A DNA stretch of 64,000 nucleotides, from the NCBI GenBank assembly GCA_018398805.1, contig JAGFBZ010002033.1, positions 2,069,501 through 2,133,500 on the forward strand, in the 5' to 3' direction. Below the pieces are notes generated by a model, which was not told the DNA's origin, searched no databases, and saw only the letters and a list, made by a program, of their open reading frames with translations. The position numbers and the translations under genes are program-made. Every line of letters starts with the position of its first letter. The stretch's first letter is position 1. Shown here piece after piece: positions 34,018 through 46,600 of this stretch. This DNA comes from Hirundichthys speculiger. Taxonomy: Eukaryota > Chordata > Actinopteri > Beloniformes > Exocoetidae.

Positions 34018-34659
34018 CAAATGCAGGAGATGCAAGTTTGTTTGGAGCATCCAAAGTGCTTGTCCTGAGAAATAGCATTACAGTTCACACTACACAAGAT
34101 GCAATATCCAGATGAGCAGTAGAGTCAGTGTTGGGGCTAATGTGTGTGGGTGTTTAACATTCTTCATTCAGGTGCCTTAAACACAGTCCGCATTATCACA
34201 GCTGTTGTTCTTCACTACTATCGTATCAGCATCAACGACAAATGATTTATTTATGACTAAAGAGAAAACCCTGGGCCCAGTCTATTGTAAGCAAGCAGCA
34301 CAATGGACAGAACTTCTTTGGAAAGGACTTTGATGAAAGCAAACTGTGTTTTGGATTTACTGTTACTGTGCAGGTGATAGTGAGGGCGCTGAAAAGGAAA
34401 AAGGGTTTAGGGTAAGTTCACATCATTGAGGAAGCTGCATTTGACTTTATATTCTATATTTCAGTAACCGACAGTTATAGACATGGAGAAGAGACGTCCA
34501 TATCATGTCTGGAGGAAATGCTTTGTTATCCTATTGACATCTTAATGCAGAGTGGTAAACAGAGTCCAGGGGTTTAAGAGTCGCAGCAGAGGCGTGGATG
34601 TACAAAACACACACAACTCTGACACAACTCTGAGGCTGCACTTTGGACTGAAGACAGTT

Positions 34660-34880
34660 CAATTTAATTCTTTATTGTACTATGGCAATTTACAACAAAA
34701 GTGATTTCAATAATTTCAGCTCTCCACATAAAAAGAAACTCAGTGATTTCCTTTAAGTCAGCATTTTTTCAAAGTTCCTCTCAGTGGCATGGTGTGGCTC
34801 CTTTCAAATATGTGACTGAACCACATTTGAGAAGGATTATCAGCTGCCTCAACTGGTTGGGATGACAGAGATAAAAAATG
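34660..34880. repeat. Dispersed ~200-bp repeat, copy 1 of 3
   Basis: It shares AGCTCTCCACATAAAAAGAA, GTGATTTCCT and TCAACTGGTTGGGATGACA with copies at 37013-37195 and 37205-37365. Confidence 0.65.
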
Positions 34881-35189
34881 AACTGAGGGAAGGAAACAAT
34901 AAACAATAGACACGTGGCAAATTTTATCATCTCTCTTTTAGCCACTATCACACTAAGGATTCTGAGTAAGACCAAGAATAAACGTTAAATAACAGGACTT
35001 GGCTATGATTGGAATACAGTGGATTTACTCTCCATTTGCATGGAAAAGGGGTCAGACCTTACACCTCAGCAGGTGACGCAAGAATGACAGTGACGCATTA
35101 GGAGACAAAGGCTTTTGACAGTGTCTGAACTCAAACGACCTTAAGATAAAAACCCTGGTGGCGCCACAGAAAATACTTCAGACAGGATT

Positions 35190-36120
35190 TAGAGGTCATG
35201 CTGGAACACATTATCAGTATATTCCTGAAGCATGTCAATTACACTCATACACCTGAACCACCTGCCGCTCCTGCTGCAGAAACGGCAGGTGGTTCAGGAC
35301 CGCCTGCAGCTCCAGCTGCAGCGGGGGAGAGGTGCGTCGGCCGCCACGGGAACACGGGGGAGGCGTGTCGGCCGCCATGGGAACACGGGGGAGGCCCGTC
35401 GGCCGCCACGGAGGCGAGGACGGATGAAACGGCACCGAGGACCGCCTTGGATGTCGATGTTAATGCCACCAGCCCCTCTCTATACCGGATCAGGTCGGTG
35501 TGAAGCGACCCGATGGCCAGCAGGGTGAAGAGCTGGGCCTGGGCGGTCAGGTTTTTCAGGAGGAGGTCATAGACGAATATCCACCCCCTCACATCGGTGG
35601 TCCCCAATAAGGAGGACGTGAGACGGTGGTAGAGTTTGTAGAAGGCCTTGACATTCCAAGGCCTCCATGGAAACGGGTTTGGCGGTGGCGACTCGGTCCG
35701 CGGTGCGTGGACAGGGGCCGCTGGTGGTGCGGCAGTGACTGGGTCTGTGGCTGAGGGGTCGTGGATGCGGGTAGAGATGCGTCCCGGACCACCTCAGGGA
35801 ATGACAGAGGAGGTGTGTCCGGGCCCGCCTCGGAGACGGATGGGGAAAGTGCGTCCACGTGGACCACCAGGGAGGACTGAGCCGGAGAGGACACTCCGAC
35901 TGGCGCTGGAGGCTCTTGGGGCCCCCCCAGGGCCAGTCGGGTGCCCCAAAAGGCATTGGGACCTCCTGCTCAGTCCAGTTCATGGTGGATCCATTCTGTC
36001 ATGGTTTGCAGTGGATGAAGGAGGCCCCAAGAGCAGGAGTTCTCAAAAACAAAAAGGGTTTATTATACAAAAACACAAATCCAAAATTCCAAAAGTCCAA
36101 AATACAAAAACATGAACTTA
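35190..36120 (-). mobile_element. GC-rich block, probably the start of an LTR retrotransposon on the minus strand
   Basis: GC content jumps here against AT-rich surroundings. On the minus strand, AATAAACCCTTTTTGTTTTT (about 36062), then CTCCTGCTCTTGGGGCCTCC and ACTGCAAACCATGACAGAAT, look like the R-U5 end of a fish Ty3/gypsy LTR and the adjoining primer-binding region. They are followed by ATGGATCCACCATGAACTGG, a gag-like start. Downstream frames are Pro-rich and broken. The block ends in a 30-32-bp imperfect repeat (GTCGGCCGCCAYGG...) at about 35336-35410. No second LTR was found. Six-frame translations of this block are long only because of the GC content. Confidence 0.4.
35252..35298. other. 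Perfect 16-bp hairpin, 15-nt loop
   Basis: CCTGAACCACCTGCCG (35252-35267) is exactly complementary to CGGCAGGTGGTTCAGG (35283-35298). The loop is CTCCTGCTGCAGAAA, which contains a PstI-like CTGCAG. Confidence 0.85.
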
Positions 36121-36154
36121 ACTTAAATCCCTGGAGACTGTGAGAGAACGTGCA

Positions 36155-36280
36155 CAACATCCTGTGATGTTTCCGCAATTTTTTCTTGATTTTTTTTTTT
36201 ATATGATATATTTCTGAAAAATCCGCAAATAACTAAACCGTGGAAATTAAAGCGCGAAATTTGCGAGGGATCACTGTATT
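36155..36280. mobile_element. Mariner-like end fragment
   Basis: TTTGCGAGGGATCACTGTA near 36260-36278 matches the terminal repeat (CAGTGATCCCTCG) of a common mariner family. The body toward 36155 has the matching AAATCCGCAAATAACT-type sequence. The other end is absent. Confidence 0.5.
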
Positions 36281-37012
36281 ACAAAGTTACTGCCGTTCGC
36301 CACAGCTAACGTTGAACACTGTCAAATCTAGCCAAAGCTCTGGTGAAAAACAGCTCCCATTTGCTAGAAGTTCGCGTCAAGCTTGTGTAGTTAATTATAA
36401 CATGAAGGAAGAAACACTGGCTTCTTTCTAATATCTCTGTAATCGGTGAATCCATGTCAGGGATGTGTGATTTCTTAAAAAAAAAAAAATGATAGAGGGG
36501 GACTGGCCAGGTGTGTCCTCTGCCACAAGGACGTAAGTTATGCTAATAAGGGCAGGATGTGAGTCAGGATGTGAAGTCTTTATTTTTTATTCTGTTTTTT
36601 TTTTCTCTATAAATTATTATTGTTCATTTCTAAATAAAACATGGACAGAACAAGATGCATGTGATGTTTGTGTTTGGTGCCTCCTCCAGATCACTAAAAC
36701 ACTGTGGGTGAGCAGAGCTCAATATTTTGTTTGGTTGCACCTGAAGTATTTCCTCCGCACCACCAACCCCCCAACCCCCCCTCCAACCCCCCCTCCAACC
36801 CCCACCCCGCAGGCACGCACACACTTCTCACCTTTTAACTCCTGACCCATTTTCATGTCTGAAACACACTTTACTGCGACAGCTACACTGCCACCACATA
36901 TATATGTTCACCATATACAAAACAAAATTAAATCTTCTAATTTTCCGTAAAATTGCAATCAACCTCGGTTACAACAGTAAAAATCACATTTTACAGTGAC
37001 AAGTTCAGTTCA

Positions 37013-37365
37013 AGTCTTTATTGTACTATTAAAATTTACAAAAGTTATTTTTGTAATTTTAGCTCTCCACATAAAAAGAAACTCAGTGATTTCCTGTAAG
37101 TCAGCATTTTGTCAAAAGTTCCCTTCAATGGTATAAATATATGACTGAACCAGTTTTAAGGAAGATAATCACCTTCCTCAACCGGTTGGGATGACAACTC
37201 ATTTTAGTAATTTCAGCTCTCCACATAAAAAAAAAAAAAAACTATGTGATTTCCTGTTAGTCAGCACTTTGTCAAAAGTTTCTTTCAATGGTGTAAATAT
37301 GTGACAGAGCTGGATTTGAGGAGGATAATCAGCTTCCTCAACCGGGTTGGTATGACATGAAAAAA
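37013..37365. repeat. Tandem copies 2 and 3 of the ~200-bp repeat
   Basis: Two adjacent copies (37013-37195 and about 37205-37365) share TTCAGCTCTCCACATAAAAA (or its one-base variant), GTCAGCA, TTTGTCAAAAGTT and CCTCAACCGG-type blocks. Copy 1 is at 34660-34880. Confidence 0.65.
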
Positions 37366-38334
37366 TGAACTGAAGGCGAAAAACAATATATACTTGTCAA
37401 GTTTATTGTCCCAGTCGCAGCAGTTAAGAAACATCCATCTCTCAAACCGAAAAAATGTGCAGGCAAGTGTGAAATGGAAAGCAAGTGGTATTCTTGTAAA
37501 TCTAAACACTTCAGTGTTACTACCTAAACCTGTTCATACAGCATCTCTGTTGTTCATGTACCAAGAATGAACCAGTCTTAATATAAGTACAAAGAGTTCT
37601 TAGTTCTCCAGCTAATGGATGATTACTATAATATACTGTTTTTTTCTTTATAATATTGCCTCTCCTCTCTCTGTCCTATCTCCCTTCTCTTTTCCTCCTT
37701 TTACCTCCTCCTTTTTTTCCTTGTTTTTAAATTGTTTTATTTAATTAGAATTTTATAATATTGGCTATTGTTAATAATATTTGCTCGCGGGTCATGCTCT
37801 GGATCTCTGAAAAAATACTTGGAGACAATATGTATTCTAATAGACACTATAAAAATGAAGTTGAATTAAATGAAATTTAATTGAATTGAATTGAACTGAC
37901 TTGAAAGTATGGAAAGTGAAAGAATATATAAATGCCTTGACAGTCAAAGAAGAGAGAGATGAGTAATGCGTCATTGTCGCAGATGAGCGAAATATAATCA
38001 AGGCTATGCTTTGACTAAATGAAAGTAAGCACTGACTGTATTAGCTTTACACATTTATTTTTTTTATTGTATTTCTTTTATTGTAAAATTCTTGAATGGA
38101 GGCACTCAAGTGGCAGCCTGCTGCTGTTATTCTGTTAAGTATTCTCTTCCTTCATATCTTCTTAAAATTTTTGTTGCGCTTTTTTCCATCAAAACTATGT
38201 CTTTTACAACAGTTTTCCATACTGGTTTGGATGCTGATCTACCTGGAAGATTTCTACTGAATGTAAAATCCCTGAGAAGTTGGATGGATGACCTTGTAGC
38301 ACTGATATGACACTCAGTACTGTTGTCTTTATCA

Positions 38335-38430
38335 AATCAAATCAAATCAAACTTTATTTATAGAGCGCTTTTTGTGCCCTCAGGCAACACAAAGTGCTTT
38401 ACATAAAAAAAAAAAATAAAGATAAAAATT
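38335..38430. mobile_element. Interspersed repeat 3' end with (ATCAA)n head
   Basis: ATCAAATCAAATCAAATCAA followed by CTTTATTTATAGAGCGCTTT and CACAAAGTGCTTTACAT is a very common fish LINE/SINE end, here in reverse orientation. Confidence 0.6.
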
Positions 38431-40631
38431 AAAACATTAAAACAAAATAAAAGCCGTCACACACCCCAAAGTCGCAAAGCCTCCTCCCATTACCCCCCAC
38501 CCCCCCCTTTATCTATTCATTCATTTATTTGTATGCTTTCATTTATATATTCTTCAATAATTTACTCTGAAACAATATAATTTCCCTTCAGGACTATTAT
38601 TATTCAATTATTTTATTTTATAAAGTCAATGGTTAAGTTATTGTCATCTTTGTTATAGGTGTGCCAGAAGTTGCATAATATAGTTGCTTATTTATTTAAA
38701 TTTTGCTGATGTCACTTTTCTTCTTCATTACAGGAATTGTGTGAACTTCCAGAGTGGGTGGTTCAACTGGAACATTGTCACAGTACCTCCTTTGTTCTTT
38801 GAGTTATGTTTTCAGGAATTTCCTAATGCTGGGAATGTGTGAGAACTGCAATTAAAAGAACAAAAGAAAGGAAAAAAAATGGAAACATTGGTTCAGCTCT
38901 TTTAAAAACTATAGATAGCTTATATTTCATAACAACATGTTTCTTTATCAGCTAGCAGAGCCATGAAATCTGCAAAATGTGACTAAAGTATCAGCTTACA
39001 TCATGGATTCTCACCAGACTTCAGAATACATAATATTGTTGTTATCAACAAAAATTAGGATGCAGAATTTTGAAATGTAATGAAAAACTTGTTGATCTCT
39101 AATGCTGATGAAAAGAATTATTATCCAAATATGTTTATTTGAAATACGTTTAAAGAGTATAGTTAGCGGCCTAGAGGGGAATCTAGGAGGAAGTTGAAGT
39201 AATAAAACTCACAGTTTTTTCCTTATTAGAATACAGTTTAAACTCATGGTTTTATTTTAGCAAATTATCAATTGTTCCTGAAATAACTTAAAAGATAGGT
39301 CTATCAGTAACATTCAGGGAAAGACCTTAAAAGGTCTTTTTGGTGTAATCCTAATATAATTACTGCTATTTTCAAGCATAAAGTAAATGATCTATTGGGA
39401 GTTTCCCAGTTTAGATAATACGTGACTGGTCAGAGAAAATAATAGACACTACTTATATTTCTAATCACCCATTACCAGGAAACAGTAGAGGAAGTGAGCT
39501 CAAACACAGCTAAAAACATTTTAGAAGGAATGTAATTGCTGTTTAAGTTTAGATATAAAGCGTAGCTATTGACCTTGATCCAATAAATCTTTAACTAACT
39601 GAAGGGGATTTTTCAATGATCTTTCTGAAGGAGGGTGAGAGTGACACACATCAGACTGAAAACGGAAGAGCATGTGATTAATATATAGTTACACGCACGC
39701 TCTTTCCCAGAATGTCTTTATTACCTTGCGCATATAACGTGTTGTCTGAGGTCCAGCGTGGTCACTCCCAAGATGAGGAGAGTTTCTGAAAGGCCCATTA
39801 AACTCAGTCACAGTGCTTATTAACCGATTTTCAGGAATACATTTCCTTTTGTTTAGTTCCTGAAAGTTTTTTTTTCGTTTTTTTTTTTCAGGAAATGCTA
39901 TGTTCATTTATGTATATGAGTCAAATTTAATTGTAGTGAAACCAAAATGACTGTAAATTTGATTCTCATATATTCAGTATCTGATTATAGATACCATCTG
40001 TTGCTATTTTAAGGACATTACAGGTAAATTAACATGTCACACAAAAATAATATTGTCAGCATCTTCTTCAGACTTTAACATATTCGGTCTGAGTAGAGAA
40101 ACTCTTCTGAAGTCTGTTCTGTTTTATATTCCCAGGAACTTTTTTGCACAGTTACGTTTATTGTTGGTTCTAATTGTTGAAGGAGCGAGTGTGAGTGTGC
40201 ATAGCTGTTCGTCTCATTTGTCTTTGTGTGGCTCAGTGATGGACTTACATTACAGTGCTGTAGTCGAGTCACCAAACTCAAGTCCCCCAGTCTTTGAGTC
40301 CAAATCAAGTCCAACCCTACAGAAAAACCCGAGTCAAATCCAAATAAGAAAGCTGACAGCTTTTTATACACACCCACAGTATTTAAAATGCATTTTAAGC
40401 ACTCTGAGCATACATGTTCTTGCATATCACTCATGGAGAATATGGAGCTCTTGCAGCACTTCTCTGATTACCTGATAGGTAAATTAGCCTCTTTAAAGGC
40501 CTATTTTTATATATCTTCACAACTTCACAAGGGCTGGATGTATAATCTTGGTCTCGAATGAAAGCTAAAACAAGTTTTCAACAGAAGTGTCCAGATATAC
40601 ATCACTATGTTAGAGTTAATTACTTAAAGTG

Positions 40632-41836
40632 CAGTGTTGTACCTGAACACGTTCGTTAAATGAAAGTTCACGAACTCGTTCATATTTTGTGCGAACGTGA
40701 ACTGAACGTGCTCTCTTTCCCCTTGACGAGCGTCGGGTGTGAACGAGTTCATTTGGGAAATTGTGAACGACGCTCTTTGAAAGTTCACACACGGTCAAAA
40801 CTGTGGCAGGTTTCCAGCAAACCCCATTTAAAATACACCACAAACAAGCCTAACAGGTATCTTCGGAAAGCAAACATGGCAACATGTCGGCTTCTGTCAT
40901 GCTAACAGTTGTGTCATCGATTTTAAAACAAGCATAGAGGAAGATGAAAGTTGCAGTCGCACAGAGCCGGAGGAGCGTGGATTGAAATATTGAAATGGGG
41001 GAAAAAAACATTTGCACCTTAAGGATCTGTTTTTGTCTTATAATAAAGACCATTTGGCAGCAAGTTTTTCCTCATACTTTTAATATACAGAGCAGTGATT
41101 CCCAAAGTGTGGGCCACGGCCCCCTGGTGGGCCGTCGCGGTACTGCAGGTGGGCCGTGAGAAGTCATTAAAATTAAACAAATACGTTTTAAATCCTCGAC
41201 CTTTTTTAAATATGTTTTGAATTACTGTAACATATTAATGACATGATTTAAAAACATTAAGAAGTAACAAAACAAAACAGTTAAGTGTTATTCTACCGTC
41301 ATCTTAACTTAATATGACAAGTGTCACCTTATTTGTTGACCCCTCACATTAATGTCAGAACATAGCTTCTAGTCCTGCATGTTGATCACAGTTGTAATTA
41401 AAGGTTTCGGTGGGCCGCGGAGATTTTTCACATTTTAAATTGGGCCTTGGTATTCTAAAGTTTGGGAATGGCTGCTGTAGAGAGAAACTGAAAGGGAAAT
41501 TATAGTTTTACATGGGCTGTCCTTTCAATGCTAATATGAACCCTGGTTGGATAAAAATTACAAATTGGACACATAGTTTTCAACAGATAAAATGGATAAA
41601 ATAATTGCTGTTTGGTGGTGTAGTATATGGGCAGTGGCAATCATTTTGACAAATAATTGCTTGCAGCAACATTGAAAAAAATAACTAAAAATGAACTATT
41701 TAGTTCATTTTTTGAAATGGTGAACTCAACTAGTTCATTTTAATTTCTGTCAACTATGAACTGAACTAGTTCATTTTAATTTCTGTGAACTATGAACTGA
41801 ACTAGTTCGTGTAGAAAGTGAACTTGCCCAACGCTG
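40632..41836. mobile_element. hAT-like element, ~1.2 kb, CAGTGTTGGGCAAG family
   Basis: The left end CAGTGTTGTACCTGAAC and the right end GTTCACTTG-type sequence (the plus strand reads GTGAACTTGCCCAACGCTG) form imperfect inverted repeats. The flanks TTAAAGTG (40624-40631) and TTAGAGTG (41837-41844) are an 8-bp duplication with one mismatch. Subterminal regions are packed with AACTAGTTCA-like and CGAACGTG-like repeats. The element at 41093-41474 is inserted in it. Confidence 0.75.
41093..41474. mobile_element. hAT-type MITE, 382 bp, nested
   Basis: The termini are CAGTGATTCCCAAAGTGTGG and TTTGGGAATGGCTG. The right flank CTGTAGAG is intact target sequence, as in the uninterrupted relative at about 4713-4720 on the opposite strand. 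The left flank reads C...AGAG with three bases lost. A fragment of the same family lies at 8851-9085. Confidence 0.75.
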
Positions 41837-41844
41837 TTAGAGTG

Positions 41845-43530
41845 AAACCACCTTTGAATCGTTGGATAGTTACGCAATTCATCTTGGAATAAGCTGAGTA
41901 ATAATCTTTTGAGAACCTCGGCAAAAGTAAACCTGAGCATTTTTACAGATGTTGTAACACAGGTATATCCAGGTAGAGAGACCAAACTCACTATTTGGGC
42001 ACATTTCGGCACCATATGTGCTGTTTGACCTTCCTCAGACACCAGGCTGGAAAACTAATTACATTTCACTGATATATCACTTTACTTATTAATTCCACCC
42101 AAATACAATTGTTTTTGACCCATTTTGAAAATTCACTCAGACCTCTCGTTTTAACTGAAAGGTCAGTTGCACCATTTAAAACTGAACAATGCGTATTGAC
42201 AAACTGTCACTGTTAAAGTTACACGTGTTAACTTGATCCACAAGTATCTTATGCCAAATTGGATTTCTTTTATTCTAAGGATACTGCAATGTACTGTGTT
42301 GCCTCAACACCTGCACACATCTTAAATCAGCTACAACAACCTTTTGATGATGTTCAAATGCACCTTGTCTGTGAAACTAGTCTTATATGCCAACAAAATA
42401 AAACTCACATTCAAAGGCAAAATCAAAAGTTCCTGAATCTTCCGTCTGTCACTACTTTCATGATCCTGAGACTGAGATTTTGACAACAGGTTACTGTTAA
42501 TTTATATATTAACTTATGCCAAATCAAAGGACTCATCTCACTTTACAAGTCTAAAAGTAGTTAATGCACAAGTCCAAGTCTGAATCTGAATCCATTAAAA
42601 TCATTAAAATTAGGGCTCACATTACTAGATACTATGCTATAGAGATAAAAAATAAAGAAGGTCCAATGTTTGATCAACATCAAGGTGACTTAATCTTTAT
42701 TATCTGTCTCATTGCTTGAGGGTGAAAACCAATCATCATATTGGTTGGAAAAATAAAGCAGTTTCTATGTACATGAAATGATCGATGCTCTTATAGTTTT
42801 ATGAAAAACAATGTTCAGATTTGATTTCAGAGTCTCTGTGTAACTGTAGCTGTGCTGGGAGATGATCATTTGCCATGTCACCAGGCTGTCAGCTGTGTCA
42901 ATGACAGAAGTGTACAATTCATCTGCCCACAGGTGCAACACACGATCACAGGAAAGAGAGACATATTTATGAGTGGAAGTCTGCACACACACAAGCTTGG
43001 GAAGACAACGAATTACAGAAACATTAACAACATGATTGTGCCCCTTGAAGGATCAAAAATATGCATGGATAAAGTGCAATACGACAAAATGACTGTACAT
43101 GACACATTAAACACCAGCTTAAACCACTGAGCTATGCATCAGGCCAAATATTAAACTCTTCCTTTTCTTCATATACTTGGCCTTTTCCTCTCAATTAAGG
43201 TTTTACAGTATTTGCAATGACTGCACCTTACAGTGCAATCAGATAACAGTCATAATGAATAGAAGTTTGTGGGGTATTCAAAAACATCTTTAAACAGCAT
43301 TGTGTAAACAAACAGAAAATGCATCTGAATATAGTAGTCAAACATAAACATAATGAAAAAGCGTAATGTATATACATTCATGCTACAACTTCAAGTTACA
43401 ATGTAAAAGATATTAGTGTAAATTACATTAAGTGCAAAATATAAAAATTATCAGCCTCTGTGCAATTAATTTATGTGACAACCATTAAATATTATCACAT
43501 TATGATTTCACAGCAGTAGTCTGAATCAGA
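41845..43530. other. Intergenic, no gene seen
   Basis: AT-rich sequence. 42555-42600 (CACAAGTCCAAGTCTGAATC) pairs in style with 40260-40350 (GTCGAGTCACCAAACTCAAG), and the two may be the ends of one older element split by the 40632-41836 insertion. I could not find its termini. Confidence 0.4.
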
Positions 43531-43610
43531 GTTTATTTTAACATTCAAAACATGTTTAAAGCAATTCACAAATAAACTGTTATGATTCATTTCTAAGGAC
43601 TGGACTTTGA

Positions 43611-46600
43611 TCAGCTGAAATAGTAGACGGTGTTGAGTTTCCAATTCCGCTCTCTGACTCTGAAGTTGTCCTGCTCTTCTGAACTTAGCTCCCTTTGTGT
43701 GTCTGGTGGAAGCATTTCATGTTCAAAACCAGGATTAATCTGTCCTTGTCTGTGCCGATTCTGAACCTCCTCAAAGATCTTAAGAACCTTGAAAACAAAG
43801 AGAAAGTGGGGGAAAAAAGACACAGGTGTTAAGGTTTGTGCACTTACCAAAATTACAACAATTTGAGATGGACCTAAGAGAGCAAGTGGAAATATCTATG
43901 TTACCTTGGATTTAGGGATAAGACCCACTCTAAAGAAACCAATATGCCCAGTTTCAATCTTGGTGCAGTCAACTACAGTAGATGCAATGTTCTCCGGGGA
44001 GGGCCCATCACACAACACTCCATCCACCTACAACCAACCAAATGCACATCATATGAGGAAAAAAAAAATCACTTAACCAGTTCCTCCTGAGTTTATGCTA
44101 AATTACTGCTAGTACCTTGTCTCCCAGCTTGGCATAAACTTGGTTATGGTGAGTTGTATCTGCCTCGCCTGTAGGGTTGGCTGAGGTTACCGCAACGGGC
44201 CCCACCTACAAAAAGAAAAAAAGAGGTTATTTACTGCTGGGTTTTCTAGCTGGTTGTCATTAAATCTAAAAATTGCAGTGACTTATTACTCAACACCTTT
44301 ACCAGATTAATGAGATGTGTTGCTACTGTACAGTCTGGGTTTCTGATTGCAATGCTTTGTGGAGTTCCAATGTGTTTGGCAGCATCTCCCAAACCAAATG
44401 TGTCCATCCAAGGGCCTGTGTGAGACAAGAAAACTGCATGAAGCTCATAAAATGGAAAAAAGATCTCACGAACGCACAAAGCATTTTGATTACAAATATG
44501 GAATCACTCACCTCTGGGAATGACCATGCTAATGGAGGATGGCCACGCGGCCTCCATGAAATCCAGGAGTAGAGGGCTCAGCAGGTGTCTGACAGGCTCC
44601 AGCTGTTTGATAGAGGAGATCCACATGGACATGGGTCGGTCCTGAGCCTGCTTTTTCACCCTGGAGCCAAACAACAGAGAGCAATGAGAGGGAATCACAA
44701 TATTATTGTAGCTAAAGCCATATTCCTGAACTGGAAACCTTACTTGTAAGCTTTGACAACTGCATCTGGCCTGTTGCAGGCTGCTACCAGCACATAGACG
44801 GTGTCAGTTGGCATTCCACATGTGCCACCATTTTTCATAATTTCTACGTAAGTAGAGGAGTTGGGAAGAGGAACAAATAAACCCATGTCCAGCGTATAAA
44901 CACAGGTTATTTTAGAAATTAAACATGACAAATTAAACTTGACACTGACTCTTATCCCTCACCTGCAATCTGCTGAACTGATGTTGCCTTGCGGGCTGGT
45001 ACATGTGGGCAGGCCTTTGCACCTCCTCCTACCCCACCCAATTTGACTAAAGGTTTTCCTAAGGGGATCTGGGGAGACTGGAAGGTGCTGTTGAAAATCT
45101 GCGCGAGGAAACAGTAAAAACTGACGAGGCCAAAGATAATGGTGACACCTATGTCATAACCGTAGGGCAGCGCCGCTATGGCATCCAGCAGAAAGCTAAT
45201 GAGTATAAGTTGGAAGGTGAGAGCGTAGACAAACCATGCAACATTTAGGAATAACGCTGCAACTGTCACTAGACAGTTAAACAGCATGAAGCTAATGATC
45301 CCAACAGACACACTGAAGCCTCTGGTTTCACCATACAGGCCGCCATATCGGGTCAATCCCCACACTGTCCACATCATCCCATAGAGAATAAAGACTGTGC
45401 TCTCAAATGTTTTACCCCGAGCAAACGCAACTGAACCACACAGCAGCTGCAGCACCCCACCAGCCATCACTGCCCAGGGCAGAACAAGCACAGAGAGAGG
45501 TTCTTTGCTGCCAACTGTGGCTGTGATAGCAAAAGCAGCCAGCACACTGCATGCATGACCCAACACCTCTGCATCTGCATATTTAGAATAGCCCAGGTGA
45601 GGTGTGTGCCTTTCTTTGTCGTGCTCTCTGAGAGTAAAACTTCGCATCCTTGATAGTAAAGCTTTAAAATAACCCTGCCCAGTAGGAATCTGGTTGCTGG
45701 TAACCATGTTCAATGTGGTGATTAAAAGCATGCCAGCAGAAACTATAAAAATAGCTGCCTGCACACCTTGAGTGCCTCCTTGGAAGAAGCCCTGAGGCTG
45801 TGCTGCAATGGAAATGCAATAGGCTACAAAGAATAACTGGTAGAGTCCATCTAACAAGCTCTTCTGGCAGCTGAACAGTGCTAGGACAAAGAAAAGCACT
45901 GAGAAAACAACAGGGAAGGGGACAGGGGAGAAGGGCTGAATGGAGTACATAGACAGCAGAGCACTGTAACCTTCTGCAAATTTCAGCACGGCTGTGAATC
46001 CATAGAAAGTGGCAGCTAAAGGGTCCATAGCTCGGTAGGAGAGGATACAAATACCAAGCTGGAACACTCCAGCAGTCCACAGCCAGGGCACATGTCCAAC
46101 AAAGAGTCGGGGGACCACACCTAAAAGGGGACAGGCTAATACAGCGGCAGATAGCAAGTTCATCACCAAGCCTACAACAACAGCATCACTGCACCCCTGG
46201 TTTTGCACCGTTTTCAGCTCAGTTTTTTGCTTGAGTCCTGTTCGTGGAGGTTCATCTTTGCCCTGAGTAATTGCAGACAACAGATGTGCAAAACCGAAAT
46301 AAACACACACTAGACATACAAGGAAGTAGTTAGCAGCTGTGGCAGACTGTCCGAACCTCAATGCCGAGAGACCAGCAATCTGATGTGCGCAGGCTAAAGA
46401 AATACCAACAGCTATAAGAAACAGAATTGCTTTTCTCACGATGAGAGCAACGCTGCCTATGATGAACAGTGCTAAGGTAAATGCTGCCAGGCCAGGGACC
46501 AGAGAGGACCTCAGCTCTTCTGACTTCAGCACTTTCTGCCCCACCAGGATGTACACCAGACCTGAACCACACCACAGAGCTGAGACGGTCAAACAGAGAG

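Larger units (their letters stand above)
33290..35160. other. Intergenic repeat-rich DNA without recognised gene
   Basis: It contains the palindrome at 33992-34017 and the first copy (about 34660-34880) of a ~200-bp repeat that recurs at 37000-37365. It also has sequence at 33420-33640 that looks like a decayed transposon but that I cannot assign. Open frames are short and show no family resemblance. Confidence 0.4.
36281..40240. other. Intergenic, repeat-rich, no gene seen
   Basis: It holds a C-rich run, (CCAACCCCCCCT)n, at about 36771-36812 and two tandem copies of a ~190-bp repeat at 37013-37365. It also holds a decayed LINE/SINE 3' end at 37780-37905 and a (TCAAA)n-tailed repeat at 38335-38430. 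The rest is AT-rich without coding signal. Confidence 0.45.

Noticed and set aside
35200..36115. Several 95-155-codon frames on both strands
   Set aside because: They overlap in all frames of a GC-rich block and are rich in Pro, Arg and Gly; the length is explained by base composition. The block is treated as a probable LTR element.
40053..40475. 140-codon plus-strand frame
   Set aside because: It spans the start of a repeat (CAGTGCTGTAGTCGAGTCAC) and contains no domain; an overlapping minus-strand frame is equally long.
45664..46080. Minus-strand 138-codon frame inside fusion gene 2
   Set aside because: It is an alternate-frame shadow of the 1677-bp coding exon.
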